The notes beneath the pieces are model-generated. The model had not been told where the DNA came from. It saw only the letters and a list, made by a program, of their open reading frames with translations, and did no database searches. From contig CAZVJU010000001.1 in assembly GCA_964627195.1 (NCBI GenBank), positions 39,646 through 103,645 on the forward strand: 64,000 bases of DNA, read 5' to 3'. Within the stretch, counting starts at the first letter, position 1. The number at the start of each line of letters is the position of its first letter. Made by a program: the position numbers and the translations under genes. The stretch is from CAZVJU01 sp964627195. Lineage in GTDB: Bacteria > Patescibacteriota > Microgenomatia > UBA8517. Below, one piece after another: positions 8,060 to 15,088 of this stretch.

Positions 8060-9730
8060 TTAAGAGTCTAGACTCACCTCACCATCTTTAGAAGAAATTC
8101 CGAGCGAAGGTAGTATAAACCAAAAAGTCGTTCCTTTCCCTTCCTCGCTTTCAAACCATATCTTGCCACCCGAGGAATCAACAATTGCTTTGGTCAAGTA
8201 TAGCCCTAAACCAGTTCCGTCTGTCTCTATCCCAATAATATTTTTGGAGCGGAAAAACTTAGTAAATACTTTTTCCTGATCACGCTTAGGAATTCCGAAA
8301 CCGTTATCTGAAATTTGAGAAATTATTTCATTTCCTGATTTCGAAATAAGCACAACTATCTCACCACCCTCAGGAGTGTATTTAATTGCATTCGTCAATA
8401 AATTCATATAAACGTGTCTGGTTAACTTAGGATCAATTTTGATTTTTGGAAGTTCCCCATGGACACTAACAATAAGTTTGTGATTTTTTTTCTGTATTTT
8501 GGGTTGAAGTTCCAAAACAACTTGATCCACTAAAGTTTTTATGTCGGTAGGCTCGGGATCAATAATTATTCTCCCGGATTCAATTCTTGAGATATTAAGA
8601 AGAGTGTTAACAAGCCCTATCATCCGCTCGTTTGACTGATAAATGTTCTCTACTAACTCTTTCTGCTCGGCATTTAGAGATCCCATCTCTCCGTCAACTA
8701 GCATTTCAGTAAACCATTTTATTGCAGATAGTGGAGTTCTCAGCTGGTGGGATGCTAGAGAAATAAACTCCGTTTTCATCCTGTCAACCTCTCTTTCTTT
8801 AGTCACATCTCTGAAAACATCGATTCCCCCGATTACCAATCCGTAAACTACCACCGGAGTTGCGGTTATCGAAACTGCAAATTGCGAACCATCCTTTCTT
8901 TGATAATAATAACTGTTACTTATGACTTTTTTATTTGAATAAAGAGCATTCCTTATAGGTCTTTCCGAAACAGGAACTTCATTTCCTTGCCCATCGATTA
9001 GTTTTATTGAATGAATCAGGGATTTACCCATAAGTTCTTCCTCTCTCCAACCAGTCAAAATTTCTACCTGTTTATTTATAAAAATTATTTCCCCTTTGTT
9101 ATTTATACCAATCACACCGTCACCGATATTTTCCAACATCACTTCGATCTTCGCCTTAGACGCTTCAACCTCACGATTTTTTACAATCAAATCCTGCCGT
9201 ATCTTATCTATATCTTCCCCTCTAGTATAAAAAAGGTTAGAACACCCTATCTCGAGCTGAACCCATTCCGCCAAATCTCTTAAAGTCTCTCTTTCAATTT
9301 CAGAGAGACGTCTTGATATTCTGTCAGCAATAAATAAAACACCAATAATATTTCTATCCTCTATTTTTATGGGCGCTCCGGCATAGAACTTAAGATTTGG
9401 TCCCGAAGTGACTAATGGATTTTTAGTATACAACCCGTCAACCCCAGTATCTTCTACCAAATAAAGATCTTGGGAGCGTAAAACTTCATTCTCAAACGAA
9501 TTCTCACGAGGAAGCTCTATGTTTAAGAGGCCTTGAACAGATTTATACCAAATCCTATTCCTGTCAACTAAAGATATTCCAGAAACCGGGACGCTGAATA
9601 AGCGGGTGAGTAGCCTTGTAATTCTGTCAAACCTTTCTTCCTTCGGGGTATCAAGAATCCGCATGGATGAAAGTGTCTGCAAGCGTCTCTTCTCCAAAAC
9701 CTGAGGATCAATCTGGGCAGTTTGAATCAT
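8060..9730 (-). CDS. Soluble GAF-PAS sensor histidine kinase
   Basis: The 556-aa protein has no membrane segment. Domains in order are GAF (about residues 20-170), PAS with a following PAC segment (about 190-310), HisKA with the phospho-accepting His in SLASHQLRTPLSAIKW (about 325-390), and HATPase_c (about 430-545). The ATPase domain has the N box MNLLTNAIKY, G1 box DNGFGIP, and G2 box GTGLGL. It should sense a cytoplasmic signal and phosphorylate receivers. The three REC-only genes immediately downstream are the obvious partners. The intact H, N and G boxes suggest an active kinase. The ligand cannot be told from sequence. Confidence 0.93.
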   Translation of the reverse strand: MIQTAQIDPQVLEKRRLQTLSSMRILDTPKEERFDRITRLLTRLFSVPVSGISLVDRNRIWYKSVQGLLNIELPRENSFENEVLRSQDLYLVEDTGVDGLYTKNPLVTSGPNLKFYAGAPIKIEDRNIIGVLFIADRISRRLSEIERETLRDLAEWVQLEIGCSNLFYTRGEDIDKIRQDLIVKNREVEASKAKIEVMLENIGDGVIGINNKGEIIFINKQVEILTGWREEELMGKSLIHSIKLIDGQGNEVPVSERPIRNALYSNKKVISNSYYYQRKDGSQFAVSITATPVVVYGLVIGGIDVFRDVTKEREVDRMKTEFISLASHQLRTPLSAIKWFTEMLVDGEMGSLNAEQKELVENIYQSNERMIGLVNTLLNISRIESGRIIIDPEPTDIKTLVDQVVLELQPKIQKKNHKLIVSVHGELPKIKIDPKLTRHVYMNLLTNAIKYTPEGGEIVVLISKSGNEIISQISDNGFGIPKRDQEKVFTKFFRSKNIIGIETDGTGLGLYLTKAIVDSSGGKIWFESEEGKGTTFWFILPSLGISSKDGEVSLDS

Positions 9731-9790
9731 ATCGGTAACCTATTTTATTCTTAAGTATATATCCGCCAAAGAAAGAATTAAACACTCCGG

Positions 9791-10573
9791 TTAATCTTGA
9801 TTGCGTATCCCTACAACACAGGCAAATCTGCCTTGGTGATTTAGAGGCAACTCCCTTTCACGAACATGCGAGAAAAATCTGTTATCGTGAACTGTATCAA
9901 TATAACAATCGATAATATTTTTCTCTAAAACTCCGGAGTCAATTATTTGTTTTTTGCATAGTCCTACAAAGTCTACCTTATAGTGATTAGCATCAAGCTG
10001 ATCAATAAATGGCTGCCATTCAGAGTCATCAACTTGTGAAGGGTTTTCCTTGATAAAAGAATCCTTGCGAGCAGCAGGACCAAGACCAACAATTACATCC
10101 TTGGGATTTGTGTTATAGTCATTCTCCAACCTTCTAGTGGCTTTGGCGGCTATTTCCAAGTCCACACCCTTCCATCCCACATGAACCAGTCCCACAACTT
10201 CTTTTACTGGATCAAAAAAAATAACCGGTAAACAATCTGCGATAAGAAGAAATAAATAGAGATTTTTCTTATCTGTAAGTATTGCATCAACTTTAATTGC
10301 ATAATTGGAATCCAAAATGCTTCTTCCGGACCATTTCTTATCGGCAATTACAACCTCATCCTTATGAACAACCCACATACAAACAGTTTCGTCAACCGAA
10401 ACATCAAGTTTTGTTAAAAACCTCTTACGATTAGGAACTACCACTGAAAAATCCTGTACTTTTCCAAGAATCGAGTTAGCCATATTTCCATCTGCCTTTG
10501 TTGAAAAAGCATGGAAAAGTTTCGGAAATTTCAGGAGTTCGGGAATTTGATACATTGAATCAAAAAAATACAC
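9791..10573 (-). CDS. pgeF: PgeF/YfiH-family multicopper-oxidase-fold protein
   Basis: This is a 260-aa member of the YfiH/PgeF (Cu-oxidase_4) family. PgeF proteins hydrolyse aberrant peptidoglycan precursors, and some members act on purine nucleosides. The putative metal ligands are visible: H in VVHKDEV, C in IADCLPVIF, and H in VHVGWKG. The second half has GLGPAARKDSF where many members have a Cys-rich GPxIxxCC, a noticeable deviation. The C-terminus (RFFSHVRERE...RFACVVGIR) is typical. It overlaps the preceding membrane-protein gene by 14 nt. The start could also be the second Met (10555), which removes the overlap. Confidence 0.85.
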   Translation of the reverse strand: MYFFDSMYQIPELLKFPKLFHAFSTKADGNMANSILGKVQDFSVVVPNRKRFLTKLDVSVDETVCMWVVHKDEVVIADKKWSGRSILDSNYAIKVDAILTDKKNLYLFLLIADCLPVIFFDPVKEVVGLVHVGWKGVDLEIAAKATRRLENDYNTNPKDVIVGLGPAARKDSFIKENPSQVDDSEWQPFIDQLDANHYKVDFVGLCKKQIIDSGVLEKNIIDCYIDTVHDNRFFSHVRERELPLNHQGRFACVVGIRNQD

Positions 10574-10976
10574 CTATTAAAAACCCTGCGGGAAGTAGCC
10601 AGATAAAAATATTCAAAATGAAAAGTAAAGTATTAAAACTGTAAAGAGTTGAGTCCAAAAGGAAAAATGTTATCAAAATCCCGTCTGCTAACAATCCTTG
10701 TGCAATTGATCTATCATTCTTTATAGGTGAAAATTTGTATTTATAGTATAGAGTCGGATTTACTATAAAACTTTTACCTCGCAATTGAAGTGGTTCCTGG
10801 TTAAACCTGGCATAAGGAACCGGGAAACCCGCATAGTATCCACATTCTAAAAGTTTTATATTCCCACAACCAACATTCATAACAATAAATGAAGAAAGAA
10901 GAGAAAGAGCTATTCCTATAAAAAAGAAAGCGGACAAGGTTAAAGTTTTCTTATTAAAACCGAACTTTTTGTTCAT
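10560..10976 (-). CDS. Small integral membrane protein of unknown function
   Basis: This 138-aa protein has a basic N-terminus (NKKFGFNKK) and three hydrophobic segments at about residues 12-35, 93-112 and 113-136. Between the first two lies an exported or cytoplasmic loop with two Cys (GCGNIKLLEC). I do not recognise a family. It is translationally coupled to pgeF through a short overlap. It may be a host gene or the last cassette gene of the integron-like array: the nearest attC-like site lies 63 nt upstream of its ATG. Confidence 0.6.
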   Translation of the reverse strand: MNKKFGFNKKTLTLSAFFFIGIALSLLSSFIVMNVGCGNIKLLECGYYAGFPVPYARFNQEPLQLRGKSFIVNPTLYYKYKFSPIKNDRSIAQGLLADGILITFFLLDSTLYSFNTLLFILNIFIWLLPAGFLIGVFF

Positions 10977-11038
10977 ACGTTAATATTGCTTTATTATACA
11001 TTCATAATGATAAGTCAGGAAACGGAATGTGCGATTTT

Positions 11039-11137
11039 GCCTAATGTGCGGCGATATATCCGAAGTACCGCCACGGTATGCGTCTGGTTTGGATTATATC
11101 AAAAACTTGAGACATTTAGGATATACCGCAGTTAGGC
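11039..11137 (-). repeat. attC-like site A
   Basis: Read on the minus strand, GCCTAAC starts the site (matching the RYYYAAC core) and ATTAGGC ends it (one base from GTTRRRY). Between them TGCGGTATATCC pairs perfectly with GGATATA-CCGCA, except for extra-helical bases (TCG and C) on one arm only. That gives about 19 paired bases over a 99-nt site. One-sided extra-helical bases are a hallmark of integron attC sites. It lies 3' of the Nudix cassette gene. A second GTTAGGC/GCCTAAC pair just outside (about 11131-11171) may be a remnant of an empty cassette. Confidence 0.65.
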
Positions 11138-11218
11138 GATGTCGCGAACGTAAGTGAGTGACGAGCCTAACAAGGCTTTGGCACCGTGCTGTGCGATGTA
11201 AATTTTTTATGTTGTCAG

Positions 11219-11743
11219 TTAATATAATAAATATTTTCTCGCGAATGAAAGTGCGGCAATCGTCTGACAATCTGCAATTTTACCATCGTCAAACATCTGG
11301 TATGCTTTAAAAATTGGAATTCCTTTTATTTTTAAACCATGCTCGGTATCTTCCAATTTTTGTTTAGTTTTCTCCAAATTATCTGCCAAAAATACTGTGC
11401 ATTGTTCTGCGCATAGTCCGCTCCATGGAGTGTATACTCCAAGTTTTTTCCATGACTTTGCAGTGTAACCAAGCTCTTCCTCAAATACTCTTTTTGCTGC
11501 TGCTAATGCGGTATAACCTTTTTCCTGTCCTCCGCCAGGCAGTTCTAGCGTCCATTGTTTTAATGTATAGCGATACTGGTATGTAAAAATTATTTTAGCC
11601 TTTTTGATCGGCACAATAAATACTGATCGATCGGTCTCTTTGATATGAATAATGAAGTAATTACCTTCTACATGAGTAGGAGTAATGAATTTTTCATGAG
11701 ACACATGGAACCATTGATTTTTATATACAACATTTTCAGACAA
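11219..11743 (-). CDS. Nudix hydrolase with degenerate Nudix box (cassette gene)
   Basis: This 174-aa protein resembles ADP-ribose pyrophosphatases: an N-terminal beta domain (residues 1-60), the Nudix helix near residues 75-97, then WSGLCAEQCTVFLADNL. The box GGGQEKGYTALAAAKRVFEE departs from the consensus. Tyr replaces the GE glutamate and Val replaces the RE glutamate, while the EExxG part is kept, so metal binding may be altered. The start appears to be TTG 11743, since the only nearby ATG runs into a stop. It lies between attC-like sites with the same orientation as the other cassette genes, and looks like a mobile cassette cargo. Confidence 0.8.
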   Translation of the reverse strand: MSENVVYKNQWFHVSHEKFITPTHVEGNYFIIHIKETDRSVFIVPIKKAKIIFTYQYRYTLKQWTLELPGGGQEKGYTALAAAKRVFEEELGYTAKSWKKLGVYTPWSGLCAEQCTVFLADNLEKTKQKLEDTEHGLKIKGIPIFKAYQMFDDGKIADCQTIAALSFARKYLLY

Positions 11744-11893
11744 TTTAGTTCATGGTTTCATTTTAATATTATTCTTTTCCATAAAATAAATTAGAGTTAT
11801 TCCTTATTACCCCTCCTTAATAATTAAAATCAAATTTTCATCTCTAATCAATGCGCAAAAGCTTGAAATCTCCAACAAGATAAAAATTTATTT

Positions 11894-11916
11894 CGTATAA
11901 TGTTTCGGTGTATGGG
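11894..11916 (-). repeat. attC-like half-site (R'-side arm), partner at 12594-12614
   Basis: In plus orientation this reads CGTATAAT, spacer GTTT, stem CGGTGTATGGG. The complementary arm, CCCCATGTACCG-T-GTTATACG, is at 12594-12614, about 680 nt away. The spacer pattern (GTTY on this side, a single T on the other) is identical to that of sites D and E. The arms therefore look like the two sides of one attC-type hairpin whose loop has been expanded by the two genes lying in between. Confidence 0.5.
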
Positions 11917-11943
11917 AAGTTTGCCTTATTTTTCCCATTAGGA

Positions 11944-12276
11944 TTAGTAAATTTGCAAACAGCCCAAGGTTTTGTCTTTTTCAAACGAATGAATGTCTTG
12001 ACTATTTTTTGTCAAAAGTCGTTTGATGTTTTGAGTGGAAGTGTTACCTGTTCTGAGCCAAATTACCTTGGGAGGATAACCATAAATAAGGCTTCTTTCG
12101 TTGAAATCCGAGTCTTGAGTTACGAGAGTAAAACCATTGTCGCGAGCGTAGTTCCATACTTTCTCATCAGTGGCTGTTTGTAAATCCAGCAGGTAAACGT
12201 GGCTTGAACCTGAAAATAAAACCTTAAGCTGCTTAACCAGCTTGCGGGAGATGTTTTGATCTAAGAGTAATTTCAT
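11944..12276 (-). CDS. DUF5615 (PIN-like) putative toxin
   Basis: This 110-aa protein starts with KLLLDQNISRKLVKQL and has a central TQDSDFNER, the conserved acidic motifs of the DUF5615/Mut7-C-like PIN nucleases. These are usually the toxin partner of DUF433 antitoxins. Asp residues in LLLDQN, TQDSDF and the N-terminal helix are present, so the active site looks intact. The gene overlaps the upstream DUF433 gene by 44 nt, as is usual for this pair. Within the cassette array such a pair could stabilise its neighbours by addiction. That is inference from other integrons. Confidence 0.82.
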   Translation of the reverse strand: MKLLLDQNISRKLVKQLKVLFSGSSHVYLLDLQTATDEKVWNYARDNGFTLVTQDSDFNERSLIYGYPPKVIWLRTGNTSTQNIKRLLTKNSQDIHSFEKDKTLGCLQIY

Positions 12277-12496
12277 GACCAGCCGTAGTTAGGGAATGCT
12301 CTCTTTCTGACGCATAGGTTAAAACTGCCTTAATATCCTCTTTGGTTAATTCGGGAAAGTCGCTTAATATTTTCTTTTTACTCATACCTGAAGAGAGCAT
12401 TTTCAAAACATCATATACGGTGATGCGCATATCCCGAATAGTGGGTTGACCACCACGTTTACCTGGTTCGATACTGATAATTCCTTTATAATTCAT
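12233..12496 (-). CDS. DUF433 antitoxin-like protein
   Basis: This 87-aa protein has the DUF433 pattern: ISIEPGKRGGQPTIRDMRITVYDVLKML, then a helical segment DFPELTKEDIKAVLTYASERE. DUF433 proteins have a small helix-turn-helix-like fold and are typically encoded just upstream of a DUF5615 nuclease as antitoxin and autoregulator. The tail (about residues 70-87) runs into the overlapping downstream gene and is not family-like. The gene is preceded by an AT-rich promoter-like stretch (TTGTTTATAGTATTATAAG) 12-35 nt upstream of the ATG. Confidence 0.83.
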   Translation of the reverse strand: MNYKGIISIEPGKRGGQPTIRDMRITVYDVLKMLSSGMSKKKILSDFPELTKEDIKAVLTYASEREHSLTTAGHEITLRSKHLPQAG

Positions 12497-12593
12497 AGTT
12501 CTTATAATACTATAAACAAAAAATTAAGGCAAATTTGGACGGAAGAAAATAGCACAAGCTTAGTTTTATTCGAACCGTGCCATTTTTCTGTAA

Positions 12594-12614
12594 CCCCATG
12601 TACCGTGTTATACG
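12594..12614 (-). repeat. attC-like half-site (R''-side arm), partner at 11894-11916
   Basis: On the minus strand it reads CGTATAAC-A-CGGTACATGGGG: a core box ending in AAC, a single-base spacer, then the stem. The same order is seen in sites D and E. Nine of 11 stem bases match the complement of the arm at 11894-11916. No closer complementary arm is visible before the DUF433 start codon. Confidence 0.5.
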
Positions 12615-12684
12615 CCCCGAGCGAAACGAAGTGTAGCGAGAGCGCAGCGTGGTCGAGCGATAACGAGAAGAAATGGAGGCAAAA

Positions 12685-12936
12685 TTACAAATCTAGATCA
12701 CCAATCCAAGTATCCACAACCAGCTTTTTTGTTTGTTCCAGATAATCGTGAATACCCGTGAATATTTTCTCTCTACCATCTGGCAGAACAACCCTGATAC
12801 TATCTTCATGTTTAGTATCGAATACAGACAGAACAAGCTTGTCACCACTCAATACTAATCTCCTAGTGCCGTCATCTCCTTCGACCACTTCAAGTCCATC
12901 AACATGAAATGGTATCTCTTTTGGTTGTTCTGCCAT
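12685..12936 (-). CDS. Small cassette protein of unknown function
   Basis: This 83-aa acidic protein is rich in beta-type residues (VEGDDGTRRLVLSGDKLVLSVF) and has no membrane segment or recognised motif. The ATG at 12936 has a good Shine-Dalgarno, GGAGG, 8 nt upstream. A 14-bp inverted repeat, AATGGAGGCAAAAT at 12672-12685 and its complement at 12937-12950, brackets the gene exactly. The 5' copy contains that Shine-Dalgarno. It lies between attC-like arms, so I treat it as a cassette gene. Its function is unknown. Confidence 0.6.
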   Translation of the reverse strand: MAEQPKEIPFHVDGLEVVEGDDGTRRLVLSGDKLVLSVFDTKHEDSIRVVLPDGREKIFTGIHDYLEQTKKLVVDTWIGDLDL

Positions 12937-12954
12937 ATTTTGCCTCCATTATTG

Positions 12955-13104
12955 TATCTAACGTTTCCGAATATGAGAAGTTTTTGGCCGCTTCCTTACT
13001 ATATTTTAAGAAAAGAAAAGGGCAAAAATTTGGGTTGAGAAAAATTTGCATACTTATTAATTTAATTGCGCAAATTTTTTGAACCTCATATTCGGTGTTG
13101 TGCG
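12955..13104 (-). repeat. attC-like site D
   Basis: On the minus strand the order is CGCACAAC, spacer A, stem CCGAATATGAG, a central region of about 100 nt, the perfectly complementary stem CTCATATTCGG, spacer AAAC, then GTTAGATA. The last box matches the integron R' consensus GTTRRRY and the first ends in AAC as R'' does. The unequal spacers (1 and 4 nt) recur in site E and in the 11894/12594 pair. The site follows the 3' end of the 94-aa gene, which is the normal attC position. Confidence 0.75.
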
Positions 13105-13148
13105 AAATAAGGCTCGGCGTTTTTTCAAATATAGATGGAAAGAATTTT

Positions 13149-13433
13149 TTATTTTTTAATAATATAAGATACTAAGGAATAAACGAGATAAACAACCAAG
13201 AATGGAATTACTAATAAAGAAAAAAATTGAAGAATATAATCACTAAAGTAAAAACAACATTTTGGCAAACCTACGTGCTGTGGCCAATGTTCACATTCTA
13301 TCTTGGGGCAGACTGCCAGTTTATACCTAATTTGGGAATATTCCCAGACTCTTAAATAATAGTAAATAACAGTTATTACTGTAGATGCAATAATTTTTTT
13401 CTTTGTGGGCTTAAAAAATTCTTTCCAGTCCAT
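13149..13433 (-). CDS. Two-helix membrane protein with Cys-rich loop (cassette gene)
   Basis: This 94-aa protein starts MDWKEFFKPTKKK. It has a membrane segment (about residues 14-30), a loop with five Cys (CPKIEC, CC and others) and a second helix (about 68-90) ending in KK. I do not recognise a family, but the next cassette protein (13696-14064) has the same plan and a similar start, so the two may be distant relatives. A perfect 22-bp inverted repeat flanks the gene at 13097-13118 and 13482-13503. This is what a cassette looks like if the TTRRRY end of the circular form is complementary to its own R'' box. Confidence 0.7.
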   Translation of the reverse strand: MDWKEFFKPTKKKIIASTVITVIYYYLRVWEYSQIRYKLAVCPKIECEHWPQHVGLPKCCFYFSDYILQFFSLLVIPFLVVYLVYSLVSYIIKK

Positions 13434-13496
13434 ATTATTATCTTGGTTAATTGATTAATATAAAGTTTTCTATTTACTCTAGCCGAGCCTTATTTC

Positions 13497-13613
13497 GCAC
13501 AACGTTCCAGTATATGCGATGTTCCGCTACATCCATATTTTATCAAATTAAAAGTTGTAGTGGAATATGGGAGAGCGAAGTGCAACGAGCGAACCGCATA
13601 CACTGTGTTAAGA
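13497..13613 (-). repeat. attC-like site E
   Basis: On the minus strand: TCTTAAC, spacer A, stem CAGTGTATGCG, a central region of about 75 nt with an inner pairing (CCGCTACA / TGTAGTGG), stem CGCATATACTG (10 of 11 complementary), spacer GAAC, then GTTGTGC. Layout and spacers are the same as in site D, while stem sequences differ entirely. Conserved structure with variable sequence is characteristic of attC families. Confidence 0.72.
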
Positions 13614-13620
13614 GACCTGA

Positions 13621-13655
13621 AGCAAATCAGTTACATTTTTTAAAACTGATTTGCT
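13621..13655 (-). terminator. 12-bp perfect hairpin at the end of the first cassette
   Basis: AGCAAATCAGTT pairs with AACTGATTTGCT around an 11-nt loop. It lies between the stop of the 122-aa gene and its attC-like site. Only short T runs are near, so termination is plausible but not certain. Confidence 0.45.
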
Positions 13656-13695
13656 GAAAGTGCAACGAGGCAAGCAACTGAAAGGAGCGCAGAGT

Positions 13696-14064
13696 TTATT
13701 TTTTGTCAGAAGGTTTAATTTTTGAAAACAAGTGCTGGATAACTAACAACACTAAATAAATTATTGGTATGTAATAAAGAGCCAAAATAATTTTCGAGTA
13801 AGGATATTTTCCATAAATACTGCAGCAACAAATCTCTGAAGCTTTGAAAACCTCTCCAGTTTTACCTTTGCTGTCATCTATCTTTGTATCAACTCCATCC
13901 TCGCAATATTTTTTACATTCAGGGTTAGCATCCGTCATGCACTGTATAACTCCCACTTGATCTACTCGAAAATTATGAATTGCAATAATTGAGCTATTCA
14001 CCCCAACAAAAATTACAAGGGTTGCTAAAACAATTTTTAAATTAAATAAACTTTTCCAATTCAT
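13696..14064 (-). CDS. Two-helix membrane protein with Cys-rich loop (first cassette gene)
   Basis: This 122-aa protein starts MNWKSLFNLK. It has a membrane segment (about residues 10-28), a hydrophilic loop with seven Cys including CKKYC and CCC, and a second helix (about 90-112), ending in a Lys-rich tail. The plan and the M-x-WK-x-x-F start match the neighbouring 94-aa cassette protein. The family is unknown to me. A 17-bp inverted copy (TTTATTTTTTGTCAGAA) occurs at the gene's 3' end and again 12-29 nt upstream of its start. The cassette start (GTTAAGAGA at 14095-14103) is complementary to the R'' box of site E. Confidence 0.68.
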   Translation of the reverse strand: MNWKSLFNLKIVLATLVIFVGVNSSIIAIHNFRVDQVGVIQCMTDANPECKKYCEDGVDTKIDDSKGKTGEVFKASEICCCSIYGKYPYSKIILALYYIPIIYLVLLVIQHLFSKIKPSDKK

Positions 14065-14094
14065 TTTGAAACTTTTTCTGACAAAAAATAAATT

Positions 14095-14137
14095 TCTCTT
14101 AACTACTGTTTGTACGAATTGTTGTTCGTATAAACGG
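14095..14137. promoter_or_regulatory. attI-like recombination site
   Basis: The site lies between the first cassette and the recombinase start. GTTAAGAGA (minus strand, 14095-14103) is the junction box. Next to it an inverted pair of 13-nt boxes (CTGTTTGTACGAA at 14106-14118 and TTCGTATAAACGG at 14125-14137, 11 of 13 complementary) is separated by 6 nt. That is the usual shape of a tyrosine-recombinase core site and the position expected of attI. Confidence 0.55.
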
Positions 14138-14160
14138 TATTATTATGATAAAATAATACC
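14136..14160 (+). promoter_or_regulatory. Perfect palindrome abutting the recombinase start codon
   Basis: GGTATTATT and AATAATACC form a perfect 9-bp inverted repeat with a 7-nt spacer. It ends on the base before ATG 14161. A TATGAT -10-like hexamer lies inside it, so it could be an operator controlling recombinase expression or a hairpin hiding the start. Confidence 0.45.
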
Positions 14161-14969
14161 ATGTTAATCGAAAAATTATAAGAATACTTGCGAATTGCTG
14201 GATACAGTGCAGAAACAATTAAAACATATACTTTGTGTACCCAAAAAATCTATTCCCGCTTCAAAAAACCGCTTAACCTCATCGCTTCTTCCGAATTCGC
14301 TGACTTTTTAGACGAGTTGGTAAAAAGAGGCAATTCCCCTTATACAATAAACCTATACCATGCTTCTCTCAAACTGGTCATAGAAAAAATTTATGATAAG
14401 CCTTTTTATTACAAATTTCCTTACGCAAAAAGACATAAAAAACTTCCCATTGTACTTTCCAGAAGTGAAATCAACTTGATTTTAAATAAAATTATCAATT
14501 CCAAACATAAACTTCTTATAGCGCTGGCTTATGGAGCCGGATTACGGGTAAGTGAAGCGATAGATCTAAAAGTAAAAGATATCGATCTTCAAGAATTAAC
14601 CATTCATCTTAAAGATGCAAAGGGGAAAAAAGACAGGATAACGATCATTCCGGAAAAAATTAGATCTGATCTTCAAAATCTGATTGCGGGAAAGACGGCA
14701 AACGGTTACTTTTTGAGAGCGAACGAGGCGGAAGGCTAACAACAAGAACAGCTCAAAAAGTGTTTACATCTTCGATAAAAAAAGTCGGAATTAAAAAGGA
14801 TGCAACTTTTCACTCCCTCCGTCATAGTTTCGCGACACACCTTTTCGAAAATGGAGTCGATATCCGCTATGTGCAAGAACTACTTGGGCATGCTAACATC
14901 AGAACAACACAGCTTTATACCAAAGTTACAAATCCGAAGCTAAAAAATATAAGAAGTCCACTGCGATGA
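14161..14969 (+). pseudogene. Tyrosine recombinase (XerC/D-like, integron-type position), two disabling mutations
   Basis: The translation begins MLIEKL, hits TAA at 14179-14181 (codon 7), and resumes as EYLRIAGYSAETIKTY, a typical SAM-like N-terminal domain. The catalytic domain has R in GAGLRVSEAI, K in the beta hairpin GKKDR, HSLRHSFATH, the HxxR/H box LLGHANIRTTQLYT and nucleophile Tyr, ending IRSPL. A one-base deletion in the T run 14710-14714 shifts the frame. Restoring one T gives FFESERGGRLTTRTAQ, a perfect family match. Reconstructed length is about 270 aa, with no sign of the roughly 16-residue extra segment of IntI integrases. It is divergent from the cassettes, as an integron integrase would be. 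Sequencing error cannot be excluded for either lesion. Confidence 0.82.
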
Positions 14970-15051
14970 ACAACTCTGTGCCAGGAGCACAGGGTATCTG
15001 AAGGAATTCTGCCTTTAGCAGAAATGTTCTTTTTAGCTATTCTATTAGAGA

Positions 15052-15074
15052 ACCCTGCTGCAAAACAGCAGGGT
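15052..15074. terminator. Hairpin upstream of trmD
   Basis: ACCCTGCTG and CAGCAGGGT form a perfect 9-bp GC-rich stem with loop CAAAA, 15 nt before the trmD ATG. Two smaller hairpins (CTGTGC/GCACAG and TTCTGC/GCAGAA) precede it. It could terminate read-through from the recombinase gene or regulate trmD translation. Confidence 0.4.
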
Positions 15075-15088
15075 ATTTAAGGATAAAA

